DNA of 64,000 nucleotides from Methylobacterium nonmethylotrophicum (GCF_004745635.1 NZ_SRLB01000002.1:310001-374000); one strand, 5' to 3'. Positions 25,961 to 34,639 are shown, numbered from the stretch's first letter. The notes: generated from the sequence alone by a model not told the origin. Numbers and translations are program-made.

Positions 25961-26761
25961 TCAGCGCCACCAGGCGTGGAAGTGGTGCACCGGACCGCTG
26001 CCGTGCCCGATCCGGATCTGCCCGGAGGCGGCGAGCGCGGCGCTCAGATAGGTCTTGGCGTCCTGCGCGGCCTCCGGCAGGGGCAGGCCGCGGGCGAGCC
26101 CGGCCGCGACCGCCGCCGACAGGGTGCAGCCGGTGCCGTGGGTGTTGCGGGTCGCGATCCGGGGACCGGTCAGGCGCAGGACCGCGTCGCCGGGGCCGAC
26201 CAGGAGATCGACGCTCTCGGGGCCTTCGCCGTGGCCGCCCTTCATCAGCACCGCCCGGGGCCCTAGCGCCAGGAGGCGCCGCCCCTGGTCGAGCATCGCC
26301 GCCTCGGTCCCGGCGATCTCCTCCCCCAGCAGCACGGCGGCTTCCGGCAGGTTCGGGGTCAGCAATGCGGCCTGGGGCAGGAGATCGCGGCGCAGGGCCT
26401 CGACCGCGTCGTCGGCGAGCAGCCGGTCGCCGCTCGTCGCCACCATCACGGGGTCGAGCACCAGGGGCAGGCCGGCGGCGTGCCGCGCCAGCCCCTCGGC
26501 CACCGCGGCGATCACCGCCGCGCGCGACAGCATGCCGATCTTCACCGCCCTCACGTCGAGGTCGGAGAAGACGCTCTCGATCTGGCGGGCGACGAAGTCG
26601 GGAGGCACGTCGTGGATCGCCTGGACGCCGCGTGTGTTCTGGGCGGTCAGGGCAGTGAGCACGCTGGCGCCGTAGACGCCGAGCGCCGAGAAGGTCTTGA
26701 GGTCGGCCTGGATGCCGGCGCCGCCCCCGGAATCCGAGCCCGCGACCGTGACGGCGATCAT
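25961..26761 (-). CDS. thiD: Hydroxymethylpyrimidine/phosphomethylpyrimidine kinase ThiD
   Basis: A 266-residue ribokinase-fold enzyme that phosphorylates HMP and then HMP-P in thiamine synthesis or salvage. The N-terminal GSDSGGGAGIQADLKTF substrate/ATP loop, the LDPVMVATSGDRLL segment, LTPNLPEAAVLL, and the anion-hole NTHGTGCTLSAAVAAGLA with its catalytic Asp-equivalent region are all intact. It starts 13 nt after thiE on the same strand, so the two form an operon. The identification is firm. Confidence 0.95.
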   Translation of the reverse strand: MIAVTVAGSDSGGGAGIQADLKTFSALGVYGASVLTALTAQNTRGVQAIHDVPPDFVARQIESVFSDLDVRAVKIGMLSRAAVIAAVAEGLARHAAGLPLVLDPVMVATSGDRLLADDAVEALRRDLLPQAALLTPNLPEAAVLLGEEIAGTEAAMLDQGRRLLALGPRAVLMKGGHGEGPESVDLLVGPGDAVLRLTGPRIATRNTHGTGCTLSAAVAAGLARGLPLPEAAQDAKTYLSAALAASGQIRIGHGSGPVHHFHAWWR

Positions 26762-26774
26762 GCGGCGCTCCCGC

Positions 26775-27572
26775 TCATGCCGACCCCCGCGCCGCCAGCG
26801 CCCCGTCGACGACCGCGCGCAGGTCGCGCGCCCGCGCCTCGACGTCGCGGCCGGTGCCGAACAGGGCCGAGATCAGCGCGATCCCGTCCGCCCCCGCCCC
26901 GATCGTCGCGGCCGCGTTGCTGCGGTCGATCCCGGCAATCGCCCCGACCGGCAGGCCGGCGCCGCGGGCAAGCCGCGCCCGGAAGACGATGCGGTTGAGC
27001 CCGTCGAGCCCGACCGGCGGGTCCGGGTTGTCCTTGCTGGTGGTCGAGAACACGCCGCCGATGCAGGCGTAATCCACCGGCAGCCGGTAGAGCTCGTCGG
27101 CCTGGGCCGCGTTCTTGACGGTGAGCCCGACGATCGCGCCGCGGGGCAGGAGGCGCCGGGCATCGGCCGGGTGCAGGTCCTCCTGGCCGAGATGCACGCC
27201 CTCGGCGCCGGCGGCGAGCGCGAGATCCACCCGGTCGTTGACGAGGAGCGGCACCCCGGTGCCCTTGAGCGCGTCGTGGATCCGGCGCAGGCGCGCCACG
27301 GTCTCGCGGGCGTTGGCGATCGTCTTCTCGCGGTATTGCAGCAGGGTGCATCCGCCCGACGCGGCCTCCGCCGCCATCCGGGCGAGGTGATCGGCATCGC
27401 CGCCGCAGACCCCGACATCGAGGAGGCCGTAGAGCCGCAGGTCGACCGGCACGGTCGCGTGCCCGCCCTCGGGACTCACGGGCGGGCTCCCGCGGGACGC
27501 GGGCGGGGGCGTGCGGGCATCGGGGGCGCTTCCCTTCTGAGCCCGGGACGGCGGGCGCGACGAACTCGTCAT
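26775..27572 (-). CDS. thiE: Thiamine phosphate synthase ThiE
   Basis: A TIM-barrel enzyme joining HMP-PP and THZ-P to thiamine phosphate. Motifs are GGCTLLQYREK, PLLVNDRVDLALAAGAEGVH followed by LGQEDL, GGVFSTTSKDNPDP and GADGIALISALFG. With the ATG at 27572 the protein has 265 residues; the first ~45 are an unusual Pro/Ser-rich leader, so a GTG further in may be the true start. It precedes thiD. I saw no thi-box/TPP aptamer in the 45 nt before it. Confidence 0.92.
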   Translation of the reverse strand: MTSSSRPPSRAQKGSAPDARTPPPASRGSPPVSPEGGHATVPVDLRLYGLLDVGVCGGDADHLARMAAEAASGGCTLLQYREKTIANARETVARLRRIHDALKGTGVPLLVNDRVDLALAAGAEGVHLGQEDLHPADARRLLPRGAIVGLTVKNAAQADELYRLPVDYACIGGVFSTTSKDNPDPPVGLDGLNRIVFRARLARGAGLPVGAIAGIDRSNAAATIGAGADGIALISALFGTGRDVEARARDLRAVVDGALAARGSA

Positions 27573-27617
27573 CCCGGAGTAAGGGCCGGGCGGCGCGGGC
27601 GTCAACGGGTCGTGGCT

Positions 27618-28598
27618 TCAGCTCGCGCGGGCCCCGCCCGCCGCCGCCTCGCGCGCCCGCTCGACCACGAGCCGCCGCTCGCGCCACACCACGAACACGC
27701 CCGCCGCCGCCACGATGGCGCCGCCCACCGCGATCGAGGCGGTGGGGAGCTGGCCGAACACGAACCAGCCGATCAGCAGCGACCACAGCATGGTGGTGTA
27801 CTCGAACGGCGCGACCAGGGAGGCGTCGCCGTGGCGATAGCTCTCGGTGAGCAGGATCTGACCGATGCCGCCGAGGACGCCCACGACCACGAACAGCGCG
27901 AGATCGGCGAGCCCCGGCATCCGCCAGCCGAGGACCAGGGTCGAGAGGCCGAGGAGCGAGGTGAACAGGAAGAAGTAGAGCACGATGGCGCCGGTGCGCT
28001 CGGTCCCGGTGAGCTTGCGCACCTGGATGGTGGCCGCCGCCGAGCAGCCCGCCGCCAGGATCGCGAACAGGGCGCCGGTGCCCCCGCCGGCGCCGCCGCC
28101 GAACTCGAGATGGGGCGCGAGCGTGATCAGCACGCCGAGGAAGCCGACGCTGACCCCGGCCCAGCGATAGGCCTGGACCCGCTCGCGCAGCACGACCGCG
28201 GCCAGCACCACCACGAGGAGCGGCGAGGCGTAGCCGATCGCCACCGCGTCGGAGAGCGGCAGGAACGAGAGGCCGGCGAAGCCCGCGAACATGCCGCAGG
28301 CGCCGATGATGCTGCGCAGCACATGGCCCTTGAGGTTCCGCGTCCGCACCGCGTCCCGCACGCTGCCCTGCCAGCGCAGCCAGAGCAGCAGCGGCGCGAT
28401 CGCGATGAAGGAGCGGAAGAAGACGATCTCGCCGGTCGGGAACCGGTCGGCCAGCGTCTTCACGCCGGCGGACATCAGCGTGAAGGCCAGCGCCGAGAGA
28501 ACCTTGAGCCCGATGCCGAGATAGGGTCGGGCGGCCTCGCGACCCGACGCGCCAGATCCGGTGACCGACCGGCCGGGGACGACGAGGGGGGCTGCCAT
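27618..28598 (-). CDS. DMT-superfamily (EamA) transporter
   Basis: A 326-residue protein with ten membrane segments in two EamA halves (about residues 25-160 and 170-305), including FFRSFIAIAPLLLWLRW and GYASPLLVVVLAAVVLRERV. It is likely an exporter of a small metabolite. It is not closely similar to the DMT protein at 3.7 kb beyond the shared fold. I chose the ATG at 28598; a GTG at 28664 just after GAAGG would add 22 residues and is a serious alternative. It lies 45 nt upstream of thiE on the same strand and could share a transcript, but a thiamine link is speculative. Confidence 0.83.
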   Translation of the reverse strand: MAAPLVVPGRSVTGSGASGREAARPYLGIGLKVLSALAFTLMSAGVKTLADRFPTGEIVFFRSFIAIAPLLLWLRWQGSVRDAVRTRNLKGHVLRSIIGACGMFAGFAGLSFLPLSDAVAIGYASPLLVVVLAAVVLRERVQAYRWAGVSVGFLGVLITLAPHLEFGGGAGGGTGALFAILAAGCSAAATIQVRKLTGTERTGAIVLYFFLFTSLLGLSTLVLGWRMPGLADLALFVVVGVLGGIGQILLTESYRHGDASLVAPFEYTTMLWSLLIGWFVFGQLPTASIAVGGAIVAAAGVFVVWRERRLVVERAREAAAGGARAS

Positions 28599-28866
28599 GG
28601 GCGGGGCGCTTTTCTTGGGGAACGCAAGGGGGAGAATGCGCGGCGGCGAACGGCCAAGGCGCACCCTTCACAACCACGAATCGTGACGGCCGAGATAGGG
28701 GCGGCCGCGGGCGGCTGATCTGCGCCATCCGCATGCTGCCTTTAAGTCTCCGCCAACGAATTCCGGCCCTCATCCCCGGCCGTGCTCCCGAGATCCGGAC
28801 CCGCGTCATCAAAGTGATACGCGAATGGGGTTTGGCTGGCGCGAGACGCCGCCAAGGAGATTGCAC

Positions 28867-29757
28867 GTGGCCGAGGACGCCGACGCGCTTCGCGTGCGAA
28901 CCCTCTTCCTCTCGGACATCCACCTCGGAACGAAGGGATGCCAGGCCGAGCTGCTGCTCGACTTCCTGCGCGCGGTGGATGCCGACGAGATCTATCTGGT
29001 CGGCGACATCGTCGACGGCTGGAAGCTGCGCTCAGGCTGGTACTGGCCGCAGGCGCACAACGACGTGGTGCAGAAGCTGCTGCGCAAGGTGCGCAAGGGC
29101 TCGCGCCTGGTCTACGTGCCGGGCAACCACGACGAGTTCCTGCGCGACTTCCTCGACATGCATTTCGGCGGCATCGAGATCCAGGACCAGGTGCTGCACG
29201 AGGCGGCGGACGGCAAGCGCTACCTCGTCATCCACGGCGACCAGTTCGACCTCGTGGTGCGCCATGCCCGCTGGCTCGCGCTGCTCGGCGACGGCGCCTA
29301 CACGGCGGCGCTCTTCGTCAACACCCACCTCAACTGGGTCCGCCGGCGCCTCGGCCTGACCTACTGGTCGCTCTCGGCCTGGGCCAAGCTGAAGGTGAAG
29401 AACGCCGTCAACTTCATCGGCCGCTTCGAGGAATTCCTGATCGCCGAGGCCCGCCGGGCCGAGGCCGACGGGGTGATCTGCGGCCATATCCACCACGCGG
29501 CGAGCCGCATGGTCGGCGACATGCATTATCTCAACACCGGCGACTGGGTCGAATCCTGCACGGCGGTGGTCGAGCATTACGATGGCGCGATGGAAGTGAT
29601 CCGCTTCGCCGAGTGGACGCGGGCGAACGCCGAGGCGGCGCTTCCCCTCACCTCCCAGGGCCGTCCGGTCGCCCCGGTCGAGGAGCTGGCGCCCGCCGCC
29701 CGCACCCTGCCGGAGCACCCGGCCGCCGGCACCGCCAGCGCCAGGGCGGTCGCGTGA
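28867..29757 (+). CDS. LpxH-like metallophosphoesterase
   Basis: A 296-residue calcineurin-like phosphoesterase of the UDP-2,3-diacylglucosamine hydrolase type. The metal ligands are in order: DIHLG (residues ~17-21), GDIVDGW, GNHDE, HGDQFD and GHIHH. The GTG start at 28867 has a strong AAGGAG site eight bases upstream. Many alphaproteobacteria use the unrelated LpxI for the lipid A step, so this homologue may act on another lipid or nucleotide diphosphate. Its stop overlaps the glycosyltransferase start (GTGA), pointing to a shared pathway. The family is firm, the substrate open. Confidence 0.85.
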   Translation: MAEDADALRVRTLFLSDIHLGTKGCQAELLLDFLRAVDADEIYLVGDIVDGWKLRSGWYWPQAHNDVVQKLLRKVRKGSRLVYVPGNHDEFLRDFLDMHFGGIEIQDQVLHEAADGKRYLVIHGDQFDLVVRHARWLALLGDGAYTAALFVNTHLNWVRRRLGLTYWSLSAWAKLKVKNAVNFIGRFEEFLIAEARRAEADGVICGHIHHAASRMVGDMHYLNTGDWVESCTAVVEHYDGAMEVIRFAEWTRANAEAALPLTSQGRPVAPVEELAPAARTLPEHPAAGTASARAVA

Positions 29758-30863
29758 GGCTCCTCGTCGCGACCGACGCCTGGCACCCCCAGGTCAATGG
29801 CGTGGTGCGGTCCCTCGAGCACATGGTCGCGGCGGGCCGCCGGCGCGGCCACGACCCGGTGATGCTGACGCCCCTCGACTTCGCCAGCGTGCCGCTGCCG
29901 GGCTATCCGGAGATCCGGCTGTCGCTCGTGACCGCCCGCGGCGCCGCCGCCCGCTTCCCGGCCCTGGCGCCGACCCACGTCCACATCGCCACCGAGGGGC
30001 CGATCGGGCTCGCCACCCGCCGGGTCTGCCTGGCGCAGGGGCGCCCCTTCACCACGAGCTACCACACCCGCTTCCCCGAATACCTCGCCGCCCGCCTGCC
30101 CGTGCCGGAACGCTGGAGCTACGCCTGGCTACGCCGGTTCCACGGCGCCGCGAGCGGCACGATGGTGAGCACGCCCTCGCTGGAGCGCGACCTGGCCTCC
30201 CGCGGATTCACCCGGCTGATGCGCTGGACCCGCGGCGTCGACACCACGCTGTTTCGCCCCCGCGACGGCGAGGCGCCGCCCGAGGCCCTGGCCGGGCTGC
30301 CCCGCCCGTTCCTCCTGTTCGTCGGCCGGCTCGCGGTCGAGAAGAACGTCGAGGCGTTCCTGCGCCTCGCTCTCCCGGGCACCAAGCTCGTCGTCGGCGA
30401 CGGGCCGGACCGGGCGCGGCTCGCCGGCATCGATCCCGGCGCGCGCTTCCTCGGCACGCTGACCGGCGAGGCCTTGGCCCGGGTCTACGCGGCCTCCGAC
30501 GCCTTCGTGTTCCCGAGCCTGACCGACACCTTCGGCATCGTGCTGCTCGAAGCCCTGGCGAGCGGCCTGCCGGTGGCGGCCTACCCGGTCACCGGCCCCC
30601 TCGACGTGATCGGCGGCACCGCGGCCGGCATCCTCGACCACGATCTCGGTGCGGCGGCCCGCGCGGCGCTCACCATCCCCCGGGCTTCGTGCCGCACGGA
30701 GGCTCTGCGCTACACCTGGGAGGCGAGCGCCGACCAGTTCTACGGCAACATCGAGGCCGCCCACGCCGAGGGCGTGCCGGCGCAGCGTCGCCGGCGGCCG
30801 GGCCTGCTGCGGGCCCTGCCGGGCGAGGCCCCGGCGCCGATGCCGCGGGTGGGTGAGGGCTGA
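29754..30863 (+). CDS. GT4-type glycosyltransferase
   Basis: A 369-residue GT-B glycosyltransferase. The N-terminal domain starts VRLLVATDAWHPQVNGVVRSL. The acceptor region includes TSYHTRFPEYLAARLPVP. The C-terminal donor domain has FVGRLAVEKNVEAFL and the family signature SLTDTFGIVLLEALASGLPV with the catalytic Glu. It resembles transferases that glycosylate diacylglycerol or phosphatidylinositol. Translation is coupled to the phosphoesterase gene through GTGA, so the pair probably builds or trims one lipid-linked glycoconjugate. The extreme C-terminus is Arg/Pro-rich. Confidence 0.86.
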   Translation: MRLLVATDAWHPQVNGVVRSLEHMVAAGRRRGHDPVMLTPLDFASVPLPGYPEIRLSLVTARGAAARFPALAPTHVHIATEGPIGLATRRVCLAQGRPFTTSYHTRFPEYLAARLPVPERWSYAWLRRFHGAASGTMVSTPSLERDLASRGFTRLMRWTRGVDTTLFRPRDGEAPPEALAGLPRPFLLFVGRLAVEKNVEAFLRLALPGTKLVVGDGPDRARLAGIDPGARFLGTLTGEALARVYAASDAFVFPSLTDTFGIVLLEALASGLPVAAYPVTGPLDVIGGTAAGILDHDLGAAARAALTIPRASCRTEALRYTWEASADQFYGNIEAAHAEGVPAQRRRRPGLLRALPGEAPAPMPRVGEG

Positions 30864-30950
30864 CCCAGCCTGCATCGGCTCGTCCGCTCAACCATGTCGC
30901 GTGGAATTCGACCGTCAGGGAGTGGCTCCGACCAGCAGGACGGCATCTGG

Positions 30951-31523
30951 TCATGCGATAAGGTTTGCGAGCTGAGCCTTCAGTGGCTCTTCATCACTTT
31001 GGAAGCTGGCGATCATGGCTGAAAGGAATGCAGGCGGATCGAGTCGCTTGAGATCGAGCGGGTGTCCGGCTTGCGCCGCGAGCAACGTCATGAACGCGAG
31101 TTGCGCGCGGCCGTTGCCGTCACGAAAGGCATGGATGGCGTTCAAGTCTGCGAGGACGTGAGCGGCGCCGGTGACGAAGCCCGCCCTATCTCTTTGGCGC
31201 ACCACATTGTTCCGCCGAAGCTCGGTGAACACACGGCGCAGCTCGGCGTCAATGCGTTCCGGGTAGCAGAAAACACTGTCGCCCTTGGAGATGCGCACCG
31301 TGCGCAACCGGCCTGCCCACGAATAGACATCTCGAAAAATATGGTGATGGATGGTGCAGTAATGCCGCAAACCCCAGCGTCCTGCCGGCATTGGCTCTTG
31401 GAAGCGGCGAGCGGTCGCGACTGCCTCGAACCGATCCAGCTCGGCCCGCGCGGTCAGGCCAGGAATATTGATGAGGACAGTCGAGCCGGAATAGCAATAC
31501 GGATCGGAGATAGCCTCGTACAT
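30951..31523 (-). CDS. Fic-family AMP-transferase-type toxin with altered Fic motif
   Basis: A 190-residue Fic protein. The flap RISKGDSVFCYPE (residues ~77-89) and the core motif HAFRDGNGRAQL (131-142) are visible. Compared with HxFx(D/E)GNGRxxR, His131, Asp135, Asn137 and Arg139 are kept, but the final Arg is Leu142. The first Arg is thus present and the second, which normally contacts nucleotide phosphates, is missing, so AMPylation may be altered. The likely antitoxin gene lies 7 nt upstream. GC content is visibly lower here. I chose ATG 31523; a TTG at 31562 is possible. Confidence 0.85.
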   Translation of the reverse strand: MYEAISDPYCYSGSTVLINIPGLTARAELDRFEAVATARRFQEPMPAGRWGLRHYCTIHHHIFRDVYSWAGRLRTVRISKGDSVFCYPERIDAELRRVFTELRRNNVVRQRDRAGFVTGAAHVLADLNAIHAFRDGNGRAQLAFMTLLAAQAGHPLDLKRLDPPAFLSAMIASFQSDEEPLKAQLANLIA

Positions 31524-31530
31524 AATACGG

Positions 31531-31737
31531 TCATGCTGGCTTGCGCCCGTATTTCTCGGCAATGAATTGCGTGCGCTCCTCAGAACTCATACCACGTTCC
31601 TCGAAAGAGAGGAGATCGCGCTTCATTTCCGCAGTCAAATATATCCCCTCCACGGCGCTGATCTTCTCAAAAGCCTCGAGCCCGAGGACACGCTTCGTGT
31701 GCTGCTTTCCCGACTTGTCGGCGCGCGCTTTGCTCAT
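31531..31737 (-). CDS. VbhA-like antitoxin of the Fic protein
   Basis: A 68-residue, highly charged helical protein directly upstream of the fic gene on the same strand. The middle, ISAVEGIYLTAEMKRDLL, resembles the inhibitory helix of VbhA-type antitoxins, which carry (S/T)xxxE(G/N); here it reads SxxEG, one residue shorter. The end FEERGMSSEERTQFIAEKYGRK fits the small-antitoxin C-terminal helices. It should block the Fic active site by inserting its Glu. The stop codon lies in ATGA, 7 nt before the toxin ATG. The assignment rests on position and motif, so it is probable, not certain. Confidence 0.7.
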   Translation of the reverse strand: MSKARADKSGKQHTKRVLGLEAFEKISAVEGIYLTAEMKRDLLSFEERGMSSEERTQFIAEKYGRKPA

Positions 31738-31817
31738 GTCATCAGGCTAGCACATCGAGCGGCGCCTGACATCACGCTCGCCGGCCCAACTCCTTTCGGC
31801 GAGCGGTTCCGGCCGCT

Positions 31818-32261
31818 TCACGTAAACAGATCCACCACCTCGAACCCTCTTCCCGCCAGCCGCTCGCTCAACACCCGCCGGTGGCAGCGCTCCGGGTCGC
31901 GCTCGAAGCACAGCAGGCAGGTCGGCCCGGCGGCCGCCAGGGCCGCCAGCTCGTCGAGGGCGGCCTGCCCGCCGGCGGTGTCCAGAACCTCGTCGCAGTA
32001 GATCCGCCGCATCAGCCCGGCATCGTGGGCGCGGGCCGCCTCGCGGCCGGCCTTCGGCGTGCCGAGGCTGCGCAGATGCTGGTACCCGATTCCCACCTCG
32101 GCCATCCCGGCCGCGAGCGCGCTCTTCGAGAAGCCACGCTTGCGCGACAGGGCCACCGCCCGCACATCGGCTAGGGTCGCCACGCCCGCCCCGCGCAGGG
32201 AAGCGGCGAAACGCTCAGAATCGGCGCCTTCGTACCCGATGGTGAACAGAACCTTGGCCAC
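31818..32261 (-). CDS. DUF488 family protein
   Basis: A 147-residue protein with the DUF488 hallmarks: FTIGYEGADSERFAASLRGAGV at the start, LADVRAVALSRKRGFSK, HLRSLGTPK and the C-terminal LLCFERDPERCHRRVLSERL with conserved Cys and His. Function is unknown; the Cys/His motif suggests nucleic-acid or metal handling. The GTG at 32261 has GAGG upstream and removes a poor TTG start at 32276. It is transcribed toward the Fic module but GC returns to the genomic norm here, so it belongs to the backbone. Confidence 0.84.
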   Translation of the reverse strand: MAKVLFTIGYEGADSERFAASLRGAGVATLADVRAVALSRKRGFSKSALAAGMAEVGIGYQHLRSLGTPKAGREAARAHDAGLMRRIYCDEVLDTAGGQAALDELAALAAAGPTCLLCFERDPERCHRRVLSERLAGRGFEVVDLFT

Positions 32262-32457
32262 GCCACGCCTCGACAAATGTCAGCCTCGCCCGTGGCTTAT
32301 GCCCGATGGCCGAGGCCCGGGCGAGCCCCGGGCCGCCGCCACGTGGCTTTCGCGCCACGGTTTTCGGAATTCCGTTCAGATCCCGTCAAGCTTCCATTAA
32401 CCGGCCCCACCGCATCGAATAGCCATAGTGTTCCGCGTCAAGCCAGGTCGCGCCCCG

Positions 32458-33324
32458 ATGCCGATGGAGTCGATCGTCACCCCCGCCCCATGGTCCTCCG
32501 CCCTGTCGCGGGGCTTGACTTGGGGCAAGCGCGCGCTCGCCGCGGCGAGCCTTGCCGCACTGACCGCCTGCGCCGGCGGGGGCGCCGATTTCTACCCGAC
32601 CAAGGGGGACGTGAAGCCCCATCCCGGCGTCGCCCGGGCCAAGCAGCACCCGATCCAGGGGATCGACGTCTCGAAGTGGCAGGGTCCGATCGACTGGACC
32701 TCGGTGAAGGGCGCGGGCACCCAGTTCGCGTACATCAAGGCCACGGAGGGCGGCGACCACATCGACGACCGGTTCCGCGAGAACTGGGACGGCGCCGGCC
32801 GGGCCGGCGTGCCGCGGGGCGCCTACCACTTCGTGTTCTGGTGCCGCTCGGCCAAGGACCAGATGGACTGGTTCAAGCGCAACGTCCCCAACGACCCGAC
32901 CGCCCTGCCCCCGGTCCTCGACGTCGAATGGAACGGCCACTCCCAGACCTGCCCGAAGAAGCTGCCCAAGGCCCAGGCCCTGGCCATGACCGAGTACATG
33001 CTGCGGGAGATGGAGGCCTATACCGGCAAGCGGCCGATCATCTACACCGACATCACCTTCCACAAGGACGTGCTGGAGGGCGAGCTGCCGGACTATCCCC
33101 ATTGGGTCCGCTCGACCGCCGCCGAGCCGGAGCAGCGCTACGCCAACCGCGACTGGATGCTGTGGCAGTTCACCTCGACCGGCCGGGTGCCGGGCGTGCG
33201 CGGCGACGTCGACCGCAACGCCTTCTACGGCACCCAGGCCGAGTGGGCCTCGTTCCTCGCCACCGACTGCGACCCGCGCCACCACCGCCGTCTCTCGGCC
33301 GCGGGCCTGTGCACCGACAAGTGA
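32458..33324 (+). CDS. GH25 lysozyme-like lipoprotein
   Basis: A 288-residue precursor. A hydrophobic signal with ALAAASLAALTAC ends at a lipobox Cys near residue 38. The GH25 (Cpl-1/cellosyl type) barrel follows: QGIDVSKWQGPIDW, FAYIKATEGG, GAYHFVFW, the acidic pair LDVEW, and WMLWQFTSTGRVPG near the end. The Asp/Glu pair is intact, so it may cleave peptidoglycan glycan strands in the periplasm, perhaps in turnover or remodelling. I chose ATG 32458 with CAGGT upstream; a GTG at 32428 is possible. It is monocistronic with a terminator downstream. Confidence 0.88.
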   Translation: MPMESIVTPAPWSSALSRGLTWGKRALAAASLAALTACAGGGADFYPTKGDVKPHPGVARAKQHPIQGIDVSKWQGPIDWTSVKGAGTQFAYIKATEGGDHIDDRFRENWDGAGRAGVPRGAYHFVFWCRSAKDQMDWFKRNVPNDPTALPPVLDVEWNGHSQTCPKKLPKAQALAMTEYMLREMEAYTGKRPIIYTDITFHKDVLEGELPDYPHWVRSTAAEPEQRYANRDWMLWQFTSTGRVPGVRGDVDRNAFYGTQAEWASFLATDCDPRHHRRLSAAGLCTDK

Positions 33325-33351
33325 CCGCGGCGGTGCGGTGACGGGAGACGA

Positions 33352-33385
33352 CGAAGCCCGGCGCGCGGGATGCGGCCGGGCTTCG
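33352..33385 (+). terminator. Hairpin terminator after GH25 gene
   Basis: Perfect 10-bp stem CGAAGCCCGG (33352-33361) and CCGGGCTTCG (33376-33385) with a 14-nt loop, 27 nt after the GH25 stop. It lies between convergent genes and could serve both. No long T-run follows. Confidence 0.65.
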
Positions 33386-33411
33386 TCGCTGCGGGATCGT
33401 CAATCCCACTC

Positions 33412-33471
33412 GCGACCTCATCCTGAGGTGCTGGCGATCGAAAATCGACCAGCATCTCGGATGAGGTTGCG
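33412..33471. repeat. Imperfect palindromic intergenic repeat
   Basis: CCTCATCCTGAGGTGCTGG (from 33416) pairs imperfectly with CCAGCATCTCGGATGAGG (ending near 33466), enclosing a GATCGAAAATCG centre. Elements beginning CCTCATCCTGAGG are common intergenic repeats in Rhizobiales. It sits between the convergent GH25 and acdS genes. Confidence 0.55.
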
Positions 33472-33499
33472 AGAAGGATAAGCGGCAGATCGTAGCCGC

Positions 33500-34522
33500 T
33501 CACCCGTTGCGGAACGTGTAGCTGTACCCGTTCAGGGCCGGCGCGCCGCCCAGATGCGCGTAGAGCACCTTCGATCCCTTCGGGAAGAAGCCTGTCTGCA
33601 CGAGGTCGATCAGGCCCTGCATCGACTTGCCCTCGTAGACCGGGTCGGTGATCATCGCCTCGAGCCGGGCCGCGAGGCGGATGGCCTCCACGGTCTCCTT
33701 CGAGGGCACGCCGTAGACCGGATAGGCGTAGTCCTCCTTGAGCACCACGTCGTCCGCGACGATCTCGCCCGCACCCACCAGGGCGGCGGTGTTCCGGGCG
33801 ATCTCCAGCACCTGCGCCTTGGTCTGGGCCGGGGTGCAGGAGGCATCGATGCCGATGACGTTCCGCGCCCGGCCGTCGGGCTTGAAGCCGACCAGCATGC
33901 CCGCATGGGTCGAGCCGGTGACGGTGCAGACGACAACGTAATCGAAGTGGAGGCCCATCTCGGCCTCCTGCCGGCGCACCTCCTCGGCGAAGCCGACATA
34001 GCCGAGCCCGCCGAACTTGTGCACCGAGGCGCCGGCGGGAATCGGGTAGGGCTTGCCGCCCTTCGCCTTCACGTCCTCGATCGCCCGCTTCCAGCTGTCG
34101 CGGATGCCGATGTCGAAGCCGTCATCGACGAGCTGCGACTCGGCGCCCATGATCCGCGTCAGCATGATGTTGCCGACCCGGTCGTAGACCGCGTCCTCGT
34201 GCGGCACCCAGGCCTCCTGGATCACCCGGCACTTCATGCCGATCTTGGCCGCCACCGCCGCCACCATGCGGGTGTGGTTCGACTGCACGCCGCCGATCGA
34301 CACCAGGGTGTCGGCGCCCGAGGCGATCGCGTCCGGCACGATGTATTCGAGCTTGCGCAGCTTGTTGCCGCCGAAGGCCAGCCCCGAGTTGCAGTCGTCG
34401 CGCTTGGCGTAGATCTGCACGTCGCCGCCGAGATGGGCGGTCAGGCGCGGCAGATGCTCGATCGGGGTCGGCCCGAAGGTCAGGGGGTAGCGCTCGAACT
34501 GCGACAGCATCGACGGGATCAT
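33500..34522 (-). CDS. acdS: 1-aminocyclopropane-1-carboxylate deaminase AcdS
   Basis: A 340-residue PLP enzyme that splits ACC, the plant ethylene precursor, to 2-oxobutyrate and ammonia. It carries [30 protein letters not shown] with the PLP Lys54, [11 protein letters not shown], and the residues that separate true AcdS from D-cysteine desulfhydrase: Glu297 in DPVYEGKS and Leu324 in [12 protein letters not shown] (numbered 295 and 322 in Pseudomonas AcdS). It is divergent from an Lrp-type regulator, the usual acdR-acdS arrangement. The ATG at 34522 has GAGGA upstream. It suggests a plant-associated lifestyle. Confidence 0.94.
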   Translation of the reverse strand: MIPSMLSQFERYPLTFGPTPIEHLPRLTAHLGGDVQIYAKRDDCNSGLAFGGNKLRKLEYIVPDAIASGADTLVSIGGVQSNHTRMVAAVAAKIGMKCRVIQEAWVPHEDAVYDRVGNIMLTRIMGAESQLVDDGFDIGIRDSWKRAIEDVKAKGGKPYPIPAGASVHKFGGLGYVGFAEEVRRQEAEMGLHFDYVVVCTVTGSTHAGMLVGFKPDGRARNVIGIDASCTPAQTKAQVLEIARNTAALVGAGEIVADDVVLKEDYAYPVYGVPSKETVEAIRLAARLEAMITDPVYEGKSMQGLIDLVQTGFFPKGSKVLYAHLGGAPALNGYSYTFRNG

Positions 34523-34581
34523 CGCGGGGTCCTCGGGTGGAAGCCGCCGCCAAGGTACCCGCGATCGGGCGGAAGGTGCTC

Positions 34582-34602
34582 TCGAAATTGCGCGATTTTC
34601 GA
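34582..34602. promoter_or_regulatory. Candidate AcdR operator between acdS and acdR
   Basis: An imperfect 21-bp palindrome: TCGAAATTGC on one side and GATTTTCGA on the other, centred on GCGC. It is AT-rich at the flanks, as Lrp-family sites are, and lies about 60 bp from the acdS start and 75 bp from acdR. Role inferred from symmetry and position only. Confidence 0.5.
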
Positions 34603-34639
34603 CGCGTGGGGCGCCGCGAGGATTGATGGCGTGATAGAA

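Noticed and set aside
27573..27617. TPP riboswitch before thiE
   Set aside because: Only 45 nt separate thiE from the upstream gene and no CTGAGA-type thi-box is seen.
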